DNA of 45,677 nt from Xanthobacteraceae bacterium. GTDB lineage: Bacteria; Pseudomonadota; Alphaproteobacteria; Rhizobiales; Xanthobacteraceae. Positions 16,897 to 25,886 of the stretch are shown one piece after another (the first letter of the stretch is position 1; every line of letters begins with the position of its first letter). The position numbers were made by a program, and so were the translations under genes. Below the pieces are notes generated by a model. It had not been told where the DNA came from. It saw nothing but the letters and a program-made list of their open reading frames with translations, and ran no database searches. The stretch lies in the NCBI GenBank assembly GCA_028290465.1, contig JAQGJU010000059.1, positions 1 to 45,677 on the forward strand. Direction: 5' to 3'.

Positions 16897-17039
16897 ACTT
16901 CCGACAATTGGAAGGCTGATGGGCCCGGCAGGACCCGGCCCTGCAGCAGACGCAGTGCGGCTTCTTTGCTGCGAACACCTCCCCGATCCTGCGTCTCCTG
17001 TGAGGAGCTGCACGCCGGTGGGATGTTGGCAGTCTCAAC

Positions 17040-18035
17040 TCATGTTTTGAGTAGGCCCGCGGCCTTCAAACTATCGTGGATGGTGACCTTATCGTCCATT
17101 ATCTGCTGCGCGAATTCCGACGGCGTCGTCGGTATCGCATACACGCCCAGATTCTTAAACTTGGCGACGACCGCAGGCGACGTTAAAGCCTCTCGGATCA
17201 TTGCCCCGAACCGTTCGATAATTTCTGGCGGCGTGCCGCGAGGTCCGACAATTCCGTTCCAGGTGATAGACGTATAGCCTGGGACGGTTTCCTGGACGGT
17301 CGGCAGATCCGGATAGTCCGGCAACCGGCTTGAGTGTGTTGTCGCAATAATGCGAATTCGATCGGTCGAATTCATATACTGAACGAGCTCAGCCGTACTC
17401 GCCATAACGAAATCCGTTTCGCCCGCCAATACGGATCCCGTGCTGAGCATCGCACTCTTGTACGGAACCATGACGGTTTCCATCCGAGCCTTCGCAAGGA
17501 ACATCGCTGTCGACAGGTGGCTCCCGGAACCGACTCCCGCGGAGGCGTAATTCAGTTTGCCAGGATTGGCTCTGGCGTAATTAACAAGGTCACCAACATT
17601 TTTGAAAGGTAACGATGCTTTCACGCCGAGGAGATAGGAAAATCCGACAAAATTGCCGATCGCGGCGAAGGATTCCGTCGAGTAACTGACATTCTGTAGG
17701 AGTGGCGTGGCAATATAAGGCGCCGGTGGACCGAAAAGGATGGTACATCCATCGGGTCTGGCCTCGGAGACCGCCATGGCCGCCGGCACGCCGGCGCCGC
17801 CTGGTCTATTGTCGACAACGAAGCTCTTTGAAAGTTTTTCACTCAGGTACTGAGCCAATAAACGGGCCAATAAGTCTGAGTGCCCGCCGGCGGCATAAGG
17901 TACGATGATTGAAACCGTTCGCGACGGCCAATCATTCGCGAGAGCCCTGCTTCCACTGGCAAGTGCAAAGCTGGTTGCGGCGCCTCCTGCAAGAAATGAC
18001 CTGCGGGAAAAGTGGGTCGATGACTTAATGCTCAC
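17040..18035 (-). CDS. Bug-family (TctC-like) solute receptor with Tat signal
   Basis: The 331-residue product is a periplasmic receptor of the tripartite tricarboxylate transporter class. It has the WPSRTVSIIVPYAAGGHSDLLARLLAQ start, VDNRPGGAGVPAA near residue 80, KLNYASAGVGSGSHL, and the DLPTVQETVPGY block near residue 245, which line the carboxylate-binding pocket in this family. Unlike its three relatives in the window, its leader is a twin-arginine signal (SRRSFLAGGAAT). No TctA/TctB pair adjoins it, so it is an orphan that may share the transporter at 28-30 kb. ATG 18035 follows a GGGAG-like site (minus strand). Bound ligand is unknown; dicarboxylates, aromatic acids and amino acids are known for the family. 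Confidence 0.92.
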   Translation of the reverse strand: MSIKSSTHFSRRSFLAGGAATSFALASGSRALANDWPSRTVSIIVPYAAGGHSDLLARLLAQYLSEKLSKSFVVDNRPGGAGVPAAMAVSEARPDGCTILFGPPAPYIATPLLQNVSYSTESFAAIGNFVGFSYLLGVKASLPFKNVGDLVNYARANPGKLNYASAGVGSGSHLSTAMFLAKARMETVMVPYKSAMLSTGSVLAGETDFVMASTAELVQYMNSTDRIRIIATTHSSRLPDYPDLPTVQETVPGYTSITWNGIVGPRGTPPEIIERFGAMIREALTSPAVVAKFKNLGVYAIPTTPSEFAQQIMDDKVTIHDSLKAAGLLKT

Positions 18036-18643
18036 TTTTTGTCTCCCTTAGAAGGCTGAGGTGAGCTGGCCCCGATGCCGACACAGGGACCATCGTCGCA
18101 TGCCGTGTCTGCCCGTGCAGATGAAAGCGAAGACTAAATTCGAAATCGCGTGAATAATGTATCGCGTAACAAAAATGGCACAAGGTGCAAGAATCTACAT
18201 TATCGCGGAATGGCTTGGGTGGAAAAATGGCAAAAACACACGAAATAACAAATGCTTATAGGAGATCGCGACGTTGAGTGTAAATTTGAGCAACTTGTTC
18301 AAAAATACCGCATGTGAGGCGAAGCGGGTGCTATCGTCGGACAGAGCCAGCGGTGGCCTTCGCGAACGGAGTCGGCGCATTGGGCAATTTTTGATGCTTC
18401 AGCGGTCAGGCTGTAAGCAGATCAGACGAGGTTGCTTCGATCGTGCCGGTCAGAGCTGCGTCGCCAGGCACCGCCGCCGATAGCTTGGGTCACGGTTGAA
18501 TAAAGCTGCGGTAGCTTTCGAATCCTTCTTGCGCCAGCGAAATGCGCTGGCGCTTCAGGACGGAAGGCGCGAGATTGTCCGTGCGTGCAGTCATTGCCCT
18601 CCGACTTCCGAGGAATGTCAGGGCTTCGCAAGTCCTCAATGGC
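18036..18643. other. AT-richer gap upstream of the Tat-exported Bug gene
   Basis: This 608-base gap lies between the Bug gene start and the 3' end of the broken coxG gene. The first 250 bases are AT-rich and probably hold the Bug promoter. ATCGCG occurs four times there (18145, 18161, 18202 and 18265), two copies in direct repeat 16 bases apart. A small frame from a TTG at 18274 with AGGAG before it encodes no recognisable protein. A hairpin lies at 18531-18553. Confidence 0.4.
18531..18553 (-). terminator. Hairpin downstream of the coxG pseudogene
   Basis: GCGCCAGCG at 18531-18539 pairs with CGCTGGCGC at 18545-18553 around a 5-base loop. It lies about 90 bases past the stop of the minus-strand coxG remnant. 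No T run follows on the minus strand, so it is at best a weak or Rho-assisted stop. Confidence 0.3.
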
Positions 18644-19107
18644 TTACGCAGGCAATTCGCCGCTCACCGCCTTAGCGAATCTGGCAAAGAACTGGTCGGC
18701 CATATTCTTGGCCACGCCATCAATGAGGCGGGCACCTAGCTGTGCGAGCTTGCCGCCGATATTGGTCTCGACGTCATACCGACAGAAGCGTGCCGCCAGC
18801 GGATGCGTCGGTCAGCTTCACCACTGCGCCGCCCCTTGGCGAAACCCGCTATGCCGCCTTCGCCCGAGCCTGAAATCTTGTAGCCGTTCGGCGGGTCGAG
18901 ATCGGAGAGGGTGACGGCGCCCTTGAAGGTCGCGCTCATCGGACCGACTTTGATCTTGGCCACGGCGGCAAAGCCGCCCTCCGGCGTCGCTTCCAGCGAC
19001 TGACAGCCGGGAATGCAGGCCTTGAGCACCGCCGGGTCGTTGAGCTTCTGCCAGACCGTCTCCCGACCAGCCGGAAGCGTCACTTCACCGGCCATTTTCA
19101 TCGCCAT
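18644..19107 (-). pseudogene. coxG: coxG-like gene broken by two +1 frameshifts
   Basis: The start codes for a clear CoxG (CO dehydrogenase subunit G, SRPBCC fold) N-terminus: KMAGEVTLPAGRETVWQKLNDP, then LKACIPGCQSLE and FKGAVTLSDLDPPNGYKISG. After GIAGFAK the family sequence continues only if one extra base near 18832-18835 (a CCCC run) and a second near 18779-18780 are removed. The remaining frames then give VVKLTDASAGGTLLS, YDVETNIGGKLAQLGARLIDG and AKNMADQFFARFAKAVSGE up to a stop at 18644-18646. Total length (464 bases) equals 154 codons plus exactly two bases, which fits two single-base insertions. Intact CoxG proteins help recruit or mature molybdenum hydroxylases at the membrane. Sequencing error is possible, since both sites are short homopolymers. 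Confidence 0.85.
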
Positions 19108-19641
19108 GCTCGTCTCCTGTTCGGATGCTCAAAATTGCGCCCATACGGATGAGCCGCATCGGCAGCAGATGACCGCATGGGTAGAGATCTCAATGAGATC
19201 TGCATCGGAACCGCGCGAAAACGCGTGATCTCCGGTTTGTACCGGTGGCGACATATCCAAGCTGACAGAGGGTGCGGCGGGCGGACGAGGCAAGTCAATA
19301 CACCAGTGGAAGCCCGTCTGTAGCAAAAATAAAACCTGCCGGTCAAACGCCTGGTGGAGCGTGTTCTGTTTTGATCTGCGCCAACAAGCCAGCAAAGCCA
19401 TGCCTGAAAAATAGACATAAGCATCAGTGAAACAACAGAAAAATTAGAGTTATGAGATTGGCGTGAGTGCTGACGACGCTGAGCGGCTGGCTCTTTCCCC
19501 CTTTACAACGACAACTAGATGCGAAACATTACGGTCAGAAGTACCAATAATGTTACAACCCGTGTGGGCCTTGCGCCGGGGCCAGCTTCACGGGGTCAAC
19601 ATTGAGCTTATCACTCTCCCTTGAGCAAACACGGGCTGGTC
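19108..19641. promoter_or_regulatory. Control region upstream of the Bug-ubiD-hydroxylase run
   Basis: This 534-base divergent gap between coxG and the next Bug gene is AT-richer than the genes. It holds an 8-base-arm palindrome AGATCTCA-A-TGAGATCT (19185-19201) and a spaced inverted repeat at 19525-19554. I found no gene in it. Confidence 0.4.
19525..19554. promoter_or_regulatory. Spaced inverted repeat, candidate operator
   Basis: AACATTA at 19525-19531 and TAATGTT at 19548-19554 are perfect inverted copies 23 bases apart (start to start), about two helix turns, roughly 90 bases before the Bug receptor ATG. TTACAAC also occurs twice nearby. The layout suits a dimeric regulator, but no regulator gene adjoins. 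Confidence 0.35.
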
Positions 19642-20616
19642 ATGATCTTGAATTTGGCGCGAACAATTCTCGTATGTGCAGTGGCAGCCGTTGCTTCGCT
19701 GACATCAGCGGCGGCACAATCGGACTATCCGAACAGATCTGTTCGTGTTGTCGTTCCATTTGCGCCCGGCGGCGTCGTCGACGTGATGGCGCGCTTGCTG
19801 ATGCAAAGTCTATCGGAGCGCCTTGGCAAAACCTTCTTCATCGACAATGTCGCTGGTGCCGGTGGCAATATCGGTACGCGCAACGTCGCCCATGCGGGCA
19901 AAGACGGATATACGCTGCTGGTGACGAGCTCGAGTTTCGTCGTTAACCCCAGCATTAACGTCGATGCGGGTTTCAATCCGACAAAAGACTTCAGCCCGAT
20001 TACGATCGCCGCGGCATCACCGAATGTTTTCCTCGTTCATCCGGAGCAGTCCATCACGACGATGCGGCAATTGGTAGAAGCCGTTCGCAAAGACCCGACG
20101 AAGTTCTCCTATGCGCATTCGGGCGTCGGCACTACACCGCATCTGAGCGGCGAGTTGTTCAAGTTAACGACGAAGTCCGATATCGTTGCCGTGCCGTTTA
20201 ACGGCGCTGGACCGGCGTTACAGGCCGTCGTCGGTGGACACACGCCTGTGGCCGTGTTGGCGTTTCCGGCCGCCGTCCCCTACATCAAAGCGGGCACGCT
20301 GCGCGGGTTGGCGGTGACCAGCGAGAAGAGGCTTCCGGCCTTGCCTGATTTGCCGGCTGTGGGCGAAGTCGGCTATCCGGATCTGGTGGCCGAGACGCTG
20401 ATCTTCATTGCGGCGCCGGTTGGCACGCCGGCCGCTATCACGGATCGTCTCCATGGCGAGCTTCGCGCGGTCATCGAGCGGTCCGACATACAACAGAAAT
20501 TTGACTCGTATGGCTTTACGCCGATGGCGCTGACGCCGCAGGAAAGCGCCGCGCGTGTCAGCCGGGAATTCGAGAAGTGGAAGGCCGTCGGCAGCCAGTT
20601 GCGTCCAGGCCAATAA
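19642..20616 (+). CDS. Bug-family (TctC-like) solute receptor
   Basis: The 324-residue periplasmic receptor begins with a Sec signal peptide (LARTILVCAVAAVASLTSAAAQ) and then the family start YPNRSVRVVVPFAPGGVVDVMARLL, GAGGNIGTRNVAHAGKDGYTLL, FSYAHSGVGTTPHLSGELF and LPDLPAVGEVGYPDL. ATG 19642 is preferred because it gives the best signal peptide; TTG 19621 is possible. It lies 55 bases before the UbiD-family gene on the same strand, so it probably delivers the substrate, or a close relative, of that decarboxylase. It has no own membrane subunits. Confidence 0.9.
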   Translation: MILNLARTILVCAVAAVASLTSAAAQSDYPNRSVRVVVPFAPGGVVDVMARLLMQSLSERLGKTFFIDNVAGAGGNIGTRNVAHAGKDGYTLLVTSSSFVVNPSINVDAGFNPTKDFSPITIAAASPNVFLVHPEQSITTMRQLVEAVRKDPTKFSYAHSGVGTTPHLSGELFKLTTKSDIVAVPFNGAGPALQAVVGGHTPVAVLAFPAAVPYIKAGTLRGLAVTSEKRLPALPDLPAVGEVGYPDLVAETLIFIAAPVGTPAAITDRLHGELRAVIERSDIQQKFDSYGFTPMALTPQESAARVSREFEKWKAVGSQLRPGQ

Positions 20617-20671
20617 TTCAAGGCAACGGCGGCGTGCCGCTTAGACCTAAATGTGAAATGGAGCAGTTTGA

Positions 20672-22129
20672 ATGACCTCTCAGAAAGGCGCCGCGGCAAA
20701 GCCGAATCAGGACCTTCGCGCATGGCTCGCCCAAATGGAGGCGATCGGTGAGGTTACACATATCTCAGGTGCTGATCGCGAGAACGAGATCGGCGGGATC
20801 GTCGATATCTATCAGCGCAAGATCGGAAATCCGCTCGCGCTGTTCGACGATATTCCCGGTTATCCCAAGGGCTACCGTGTCCTCGCCAATCTTCTGACGT
20901 CCATTCCCCGTATCAACATGACGATGGGTAATCCGCCCAACGGCACAGAGATCGAACTGGTGCAACACTGGCGCCGCTACATGAAGGAAGCGAAAGCGAT
21001 CCCGCCCGTCGAAGTCAAGGCTGGCCCGCTTTTGGACAACGTGCTTACCGGCGACGCGATCGACCTCTTCAAGATTCCCGTGCCGAAGTGGCATGAGCAC
21101 GATGGCGGTTACTATATCGGCACCGGCGACATGGTGATCATGCGTGATCCCGACACCGGCTGGATCAATTACGGTGCCTATCGCGTGCAGGCGCACGACA
21201 AGAACATTGCGACCGTGATGTGTTCCAAGGGCAAGCACGGCGATATGATCCAGCGCAAATACCACGAGCGTGGTTTACCGTGCCCCATTGCCGTTGTTTG
21301 TGGCGTGCATCCGGCCTTGTTCATGATCGCTGGCCTGGAAATTCCCTACGGCAAGAATGAGTACGACGCGGCGGGCGGGTTGATCGGCGAGCCGGTGGAA
21401 GTCATTCTTGGCCCAAAGACGGGATTGCCGATCCCGGCTCATGCCGAGATCGCCTTCGAGGGATTCATCCATCCTAACGACAAGATCAACGAAGGCCCGC
21501 TGGGCGAGTGGACCGGCTATTATGCCGGCGGCCTCAAGCAGGAGCCAGTCATCCGCATCGAAACGATGATGCATCGTGACAATCCGATCCTCACCGGTGC
21601 GATCCCCGGCATCCCGCCGGACGACGATTCTTTCTATCGTGGCTCGTATCGCTCCGGCGCTGTGTGGAATCAGCTTGAAGCAGCCGGCGTACCGGAGGTG
21701 AAGGGCGTGTGGTCGCATGCGGCCGGCGGGTCGCGGCTTTGGTTGACGGTATCGATCAAGGCGCAATACGGCGGCCACGCCAAGCAAGCCGGCCTGATCG
21801 CTTCGCAATGCCACGCGGGGGCTTATGTCAACCGCTTCGTCGTTGTCGTGGACGATGATATCGATCCGTCGGACATGGATAAGGTAATCTGGGCGATGTG
21901 CACGCGGTGCGATCCGCGAGAGGGACTGGAAATTCTGCGTGGTTGCTGGTCTTCCGCACTCGATCCCATGGCATATTCCGAGACGGACCCACGCAACGCG
22001 CGCGTCGTGATCGACGCCACCAGGCCGTTCCTGCGGCGCAACACTTTTCCAATCGTTGTGCGCGCCAGTGAAGAGCTCGAAGCGCACGTGCGAGCGAAGT
22101 TTCCCAACGCCATGCCACCACGCGTCTGA
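20672..22129 (+). CDS. UbiD-family prenyl-FMN-dependent decarboxylase
   Basis: The 485-residue product belongs to the UbiD reversible (de)carboxylases of aromatic, heteroaromatic and alpha,beta-unsaturated acids. The active-site pattern of fungal Fdc1 is intact and nearly equally spaced: Asn166, Arg171 and His189 (WINYGAYRVQAHD to GKHGD) for metal and prenyl-FMN, and the acid-base pair Glu274 and Glu279 in NEGPLGEWTGYYAG. The CHAGAYVNRFVVVVDDDIDP block is the usual C-terminal swap domain. No UbiX (prenyl-FMN maker) gene is in the window. It is followed at 12 bases by the FAD subunit of a molybdenum hydroxylase, so decarboxylation and ring hydroxylation are likely linked. The substrate cannot be told from the sequence. 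ATG 20672 has no strong ribosome site. Confidence 0.93.
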   Translation: MTSQKGAAAKPNQDLRAWLAQMEAIGEVTHISGADRENEIGGIVDIYQRKIGNPLALFDDIPGYPKGYRVLANLLTSIPRINMTMGNPPNGTEIELVQHWRRYMKEAKAIPPVEVKAGPLLDNVLTGDAIDLFKIPVPKWHEHDGGYYIGTGDMVIMRDPDTGWINYGAYRVQAHDKNIATVMCSKGKHGDMIQRKYHERGLPCPIAVVCGVHPALFMIAGLEIPYGKNEYDAAGGLIGEPVEVILGPKTGLPIPAHAEIAFEGFIHPNDKINEGPLGEWTGYYAGGLKQEPVIRIETMMHRDNPILTGAIPGIPPDDDSFYRGSYRSGAVWNQLEAAGVPEVKGVWSHAAGGSRLWLTVSIKAQYGGHAKQAGLIASQCHAGAYVNRFVVVVDDDIDPSDMDKVIWAMCTRCDPREGLEILRGCWSSALDPMAYSETDPRNARVVIDATRPFLRRNTFPIVVRASEELEAHVRAKFPNAMPPRV

Positions 22130-22141
22130 AGCCATCGCGCA

Positions 22142-23014
22142 ATGAAGCTTCCCAATTTCGAATTCAAGAGTCCAGCCACGGTCGCGGAGGCCGTTGGCAT
22201 GCTCATGGAAGCGGACGGCGAGGCCAAGTTATTGGCGGGCGGTCAGACCTTGCTACCGGTAATGGCGTTCAGGCTTGCGGCGCCCGCGATCCTCATCGAT
22301 CTGTCGGGCGTGCAGGAACTGAAGGGCATCAGTATCGACGACACCGGCGTTCGCATCGGCGCGATGACGACGTGGCGAGATATCGAGGACGATCAGCGGT
22401 TGCGGACGGCGGCGCCGCTGGTCTCTGCTGCCATCGAGCATATTGCGCACTATCAAATCCGCAACCGTGGCACGATTGGCGGCAGCCTCTCTCATGCCGA
22501 CCCCGCGGCCGAAATGCCCGGGGTGGTCGTGGCATGTGATGCTTGTCTTGAGATTGTCGGCTCGAACGGGATGCGGTCGGTGCCGGCAAATGAGTTTTTT
22601 TTGGGACCGTTGACGACCTGTCTTAGCGCTGATGAGGTTCTGACCGCGGTTCGTTTTCCTCCGTGGCCGGCCACGCGTTTATGGGCATTTGAAGAGTTTG
22701 CGCAGCGTCGTGGTGACTTTGCCTATGCCGGCATAGCGTTGTTCCACGAGACCGGTGCTACTGGTTTGGTCGAGAACGCACATATTGGGCTGATCGGCGC
22801 AACATCTGTGCCGCGCCGCCTGGGCGTTGCGGAAGCTGCGCTTAACGGCCGCCGGCTTGATGGCGAGACGATAGCAGCTGCCGCTCAATTAGCTTCGTCT
22901 GAAGCCGACGCCGAAGACGATATTCATGCAAGCGCGGCTTATCGCAAGGCGCTGGTCGGCACGCTCCTGGAGCGGGCTCTCAAAGCTGCAGCAGAGCGAG
23001 CTGAGGCACTATGA
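22142..23014 (+). CDS. Molybdenum hydroxylase FAD subunit (CoxM type), set 1
   Basis: The 290-residue product is the medium, FAD-binding subunit of a three-part xanthine dehydrogenase-family hydroxylase. The two FAD-binding motifs are AKLLAGGQTLLP (residues 28-39) and IRNRGTIGGSLSHADPAAE (106-124), and a CO dehydrogenase flavoprotein C-terminal domain follows. It passes electrons from the iron-sulfur subunit to the acceptor. It starts 12 bases after the UbiD-family gene and its stop overlaps the next start by ATGA, so the three subunits are made together. The extra [4Fe-4S] insert that marks 4-hydroxybenzoyl-CoA reductase is absent, so a reductase role is unlikely. Confidence 0.93.
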   Translation: MKLPNFEFKSPATVAEAVGMLMEADGEAKLLAGGQTLLPVMAFRLAAPAILIDLSGVQELKGISIDDTGVRIGAMTTWRDIEDDQRLRTAAPLVSAAIEHIAHYQIRNRGTIGGSLSHADPAAEMPGVVVACDACLEIVGSNGMRSVPANEFFLGPLTTCLSADEVLTAVRFPPWPATRLWAFEEFAQRRGDFAYAGIALFHETGATGLVENAHIGLIGATSVPRRLGVAEAALNGRRLDGETIAAAAQLASSEADAEDDIHASAAYRKALVGTLLERALKAAAERAEAL

Positions 23015-23496
23015 ACATCACGCTTTCGATCAACGGGGCCAGGATTGAAGTCGATGTTCCACCGCGCATGACATTATGCGACGCTCTTCGGCAGAAGCTT
23101 CAATTGACCGGAACGCATATCGGTTGTGAGCACGGGGTATGCGGCGCCTGCACGATCATCGTCAACGGACGCGCGGTTCGCTCTTGTCTTATGCTCGCTG
23201 TTCAAGCCAGCGGCGCCACGATTACGACCGTGGAAGGACTGGCGCACGGTGACGACCTATCGCCTCTGCAGGCGGCCTTCAGAAGGCACCATGCGCTGCA
23301 ATGCGGCTTCTGCACACCCGGCATGCTTACGACATTGCACGCCTTGCTGACCGAGGAGCCATACGCGAGCGAGGAGCGGATACGCGACGTGATCACCGGC
23401 AACCTCTGTCGTTGCACCGGTTACATACCGATTGTCGAGGCCGCCCTCGATGCGCGTGAAGCCTATCAGCGCAGCCGAGAATCCGCCCCGTTATGA
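23011..23496 (+). CDS. Molybdenum hydroxylase 2Fe-2S subunit (CoxS type), set 1
   Basis: The 161-residue product carries both iron-sulfur clusters of the family. Cys39, 44, 47 and 59 (GCEHGVCGAC and SCL) form the plant-ferredoxin cluster; Cys98, 101, 133 and 135 (QCGFCTPGM and NLCRCTGY) form the second cluster next to the molybdenum site. It sits between the FAD and molybdenum subunit genes with ATGA overlaps at both ends. Length and spacing are normal, and no signal peptide is present, so the enzyme is cytoplasmic. Confidence 0.95.
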   Translation: MNITLSINGARIEVDVPPRMTLCDALRQKLQLTGTHIGCEHGVCGACTIIVNGRAVRSCLMLAVQASGATITTVEGLAHGDDLSPLQAAFRRHHALQCGFCTPGMLTTLHALLTEEPYASEERIRDVITGNLCRCTGYIPIVEAALDAREAYQRSRESAPL

Positions 23497-25787
23497 AGGT
23501 CACACCAGCCGTCAATACGTTTGTAGGAAGGCCGGTCGAGCGTGTGGAGGACCTGCGCTATCTGCGCGGCAAGGGCCAATACCTCGACGACCTGCAAAAG
23601 GAGGGGCAGTGGTGCGGCGCGGTGTTGCGCAGCTCGGTAGCCCACGGTCGCCTTGTCAATATCGATACGAAGGCGGCGCTTGATATACCCGGTGTCCATG
23701 CCGTTATTACGGCCGCCGACTTGCCGTCGGTCATTCCCACGATCCCGTTCCGTCGGCCAAATCCGACTATCGCTCCCTATGCTCAGCCGGTGATCGCGGT
23801 CGATAAGGTCCGATATGTCGGCGAGCCAATCGCATTTGTTCTTGCCGACAGCGCCGAGATCGCAGAAGACGCGCTCCAATTCATTTCGGTTGAAATCGAC
23901 ACTCTCGACCCGATTGTCGATTGGCGCGCATCGGAGAACGGCGCCACGCTGCTTTTTGACAGCACGCAAACAAATATCGCATCGGTCTTTGAAGCTCGAA
24001 GCGGTGACGCAGCAGAAGCGTTCAGGGCGGCGCCGTATGTGCGCCGAGAGCGGTTCAGCGTTCAACGTCACACGGCCATGCCGATGGAAACGCGGGGCCT
24101 GCTTGCCGAGTGGGATGAAGCGACGTCTCACCTGACGGTATGGGGCGCGGCGAAATTGCCGTTCTTTAACCGTCGCGCGATGGCTGGGATGATGGGGCTG
24201 CAGGAAACTGCCGTCGATTATCTGGAGCTTGATGTTGGCGGTGGATTCGGTGCCCGCGGCGAGTTCTACCCCGAGGATTTCCTTGTTGCTTTCAGTGCAA
24301 AGCACTTCAAACGGCCGGTAAAATGGGTAGAAGATCGGCGCGAACATTTCCTTGCGATAGCTCATGCGCGAGAAATGGAGGCGGAACTTGAGATCGCTTG
24401 CGACCTTGATGGCTCCATTCTCGGCATGCGCGGCACGATCAATGTCGATATCGGTGCCTATGTCCGCCCGAATGGTATGACGCCGGTTCGGAACGTGACG
24501 CAATTCATCGCCGGTCCGTATCGTATCGCAAACCTTGCGTTTGATGGGCGCGCCTTGGTCAGTAATAAAACGCCGGCTGGCACCTATCGTGGCCCCGGCA
24601 GATTTGAAGGTTGCTTCTTTTGCGAGCGAATGATCGACCTCGCGGCCAAGGATCTCAATCTCGATGGCGTCGACATGCGCCGGCGCAATCTGCTTACTCA
24701 AGCCGATATGCCCTATGCGCTCGCGACCGTCTCGCCCAATGACGGCTTCGCTGAAACGGCTTGTGACAGCGGCGACTATCGCACCACTTTCGATCAGTGC
24801 CTTAATGAGTTCGGCTGGCAGGAGAAAAGTCCGTTAAACGGTCAGTGCATCGATGGGCTCTATCACGGCATCGCGATCGGTAACTTTATTGAGGGTGGTG
24901 CCGCCGGTCCGCGCGAGAGCGCAAAGATAGAGCTCGAACGCGATGGCTCCGTCTCAGTCTATGTGGGCTCTTCCGGTGTTGGCCAAGGCGTCGAGACGAT
25001 CATGTCGCAGATCGCCGCGGACGCGCTCGAGATTTCTCTCGACCGGATCAGACTGTTCCACGGATCGACCAGCAATTTGAAAGAGGGCTTTGGCTCATAT
25101 GGTTCTCGCGGCACCGTGATGGGCGGGTCTGCTGTGCTTGTGGCTGCCAAGGAATTTTTGGCTGCGTTTCAGGATGCGGCTGCCGAACGCTTGCGCGTTC
25201 CTTCCGATCAGGTGACCGTAGAAGGCGGCGTTGCACGCACACGGGACGGCCGTTCTGTGCCTCTTATTGAGATTGCGGCTCTGGAATTGATTTCGCGCGA
25301 GGCGACTTATCATGGGTCTAAGCAGACCTATACGTTCGGTGCGGCTGCGGTCCATGTCAGCGTTGATCCGAAGACCGGCCGCGTCAACATACTCGACTAC
25401 GTGACGGTCGATGACGTTGGCCGTGTTATCAACCCTCTGACCTTGCATGGACAGGTGGTCGGTGCCGCCGTGCAAGGGTTTGGTGGCGTTTTCAGCGAAC
25501 ACTTGCAATACGATTCAAGCGGGCAACTGCTTGTCGGTTCGCTGGCGGATTACATGATTCCCATCTCGACGGACTATCCGCACATTCGGGCCATTTCGCT
25601 GGAACAGTACCCATCGCCCAACAATCCATTGGGAGCCAAAGGTGCGGGCGAGGGCGGTATCATTCCTGTTGGCGGCGTTGTTGTTAACGCGATCGCGTCC
25701 GCGCTGCGGTCATTCGGAGTCGAACCGCGGTCGCTGCCTTTGACGCCGCCACATATTTGGCAACTTATCCAAGAGACAAAGTCGTGA
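23493..25787 (+). CDS. Molybdenum hydroxylase large subunit (CoxL type), set 1
   Basis: The 764-residue molybdopterin-binding subunit has the family order: VGRPVERVEDLRYLRGKGQY start, LDVGGGFGARG near residue 250, the active-site loop TYRGPGRFEG near residue 368, the SSGVGQGVET glutamine that touches molybdenum, and the C-terminal GAKGAGEGG with the catalytic glutamate. The loop is TYRGPGR, not the AYRCSFR of carbon monoxide dehydrogenase, so this hydroxylates an organic substrate rather than CO. It likely uses molybdopterin cytosine dinucleotide. The substrate may be the aromatic or N-heteroaromatic product made or cleaved by the UbiD partner. Codons end in T and A more often here than in the next large-subunit gene. 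Confidence 0.93.
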   Translation: MKVTPAVNTFVGRPVERVEDLRYLRGKGQYLDDLQKEGQWCGAVLRSSVAHGRLVNIDTKAALDIPGVHAVITAADLPSVIPTIPFRRPNPTIAPYAQPVIAVDKVRYVGEPIAFVLADSAEIAEDALQFISVEIDTLDPIVDWRASENGATLLFDSTQTNIASVFEARSGDAAEAFRAAPYVRRERFSVQRHTAMPMETRGLLAEWDEATSHLTVWGAAKLPFFNRRAMAGMMGLQETAVDYLELDVGGGFGARGEFYPEDFLVAFSAKHFKRPVKWVEDRREHFLAIAHAREMEAELEIACDLDGSILGMRGTINVDIGAYVRPNGMTPVRNVTQFIAGPYRIANLAFDGRALVSNKTPAGTYRGPGRFEGCFFCERMIDLAAKDLNLDGVDMRRRNLLTQADMPYALATVSPNDGFAETACDSGDYRTTFDQCLNEFGWQEKSPLNGQCIDGLYHGIAIGNFIEGGAAGPRESAKIELERDGSVSVYVGSSGVGQGVETIMSQIAADALEISLDRIRLFHGSTSNLKEGFGSYGSRGTVMGGSAVLVAAKEFLAAFQDAAAERLRVPSDQVTVEGGVARTRDGRSVPLIEIAALELISREATYHGSKQTYTFGAAAVHVSVDPKTGRVNILDYVTVDDVGRVINPLTLHGQVVGAAVQGFGGVFSEHLQYDSSGQLLVGSLADYMIPISTDYPHIRAISLEQYPSPNNPLGAKGAGEGGIIPVGGVVVNAIASALRSFGVEPRSLPLTPPHIWQLIQETKS

Positions 25788-25886
25788 ACGCGTCGCGCCA
25801 AGCTATTCACATGGCGGTTTGCTTTGGACCTCAGCGACATCAATGGTAGTAACAATGTCAGGACGATTTCAATCGGAGCCTCTACA

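Noticed and set aside
16917-17039. GC-rich hairpins between the polymerase and the convergent Bug gene
   Set aside because: Several short alternative pairings (such as GGGCC/GGCCC) but no stable stem with a T tract.
18274-18483. Small TTG-started frame with AGGAG before it (69 residues)
   Set aside because: The ribosome site is good, but the protein turns into Arg-rich low-complexity sequence and matches nothing I know; a minus-strand frame overlaps it.
19185-19201. AGATCTCA-A-TGAGATCT palindrome as an operator
   Set aside because: It lies over 400 bases from the Bug start and close to the pseudogene start, with no other support; noted in the gap entry only.
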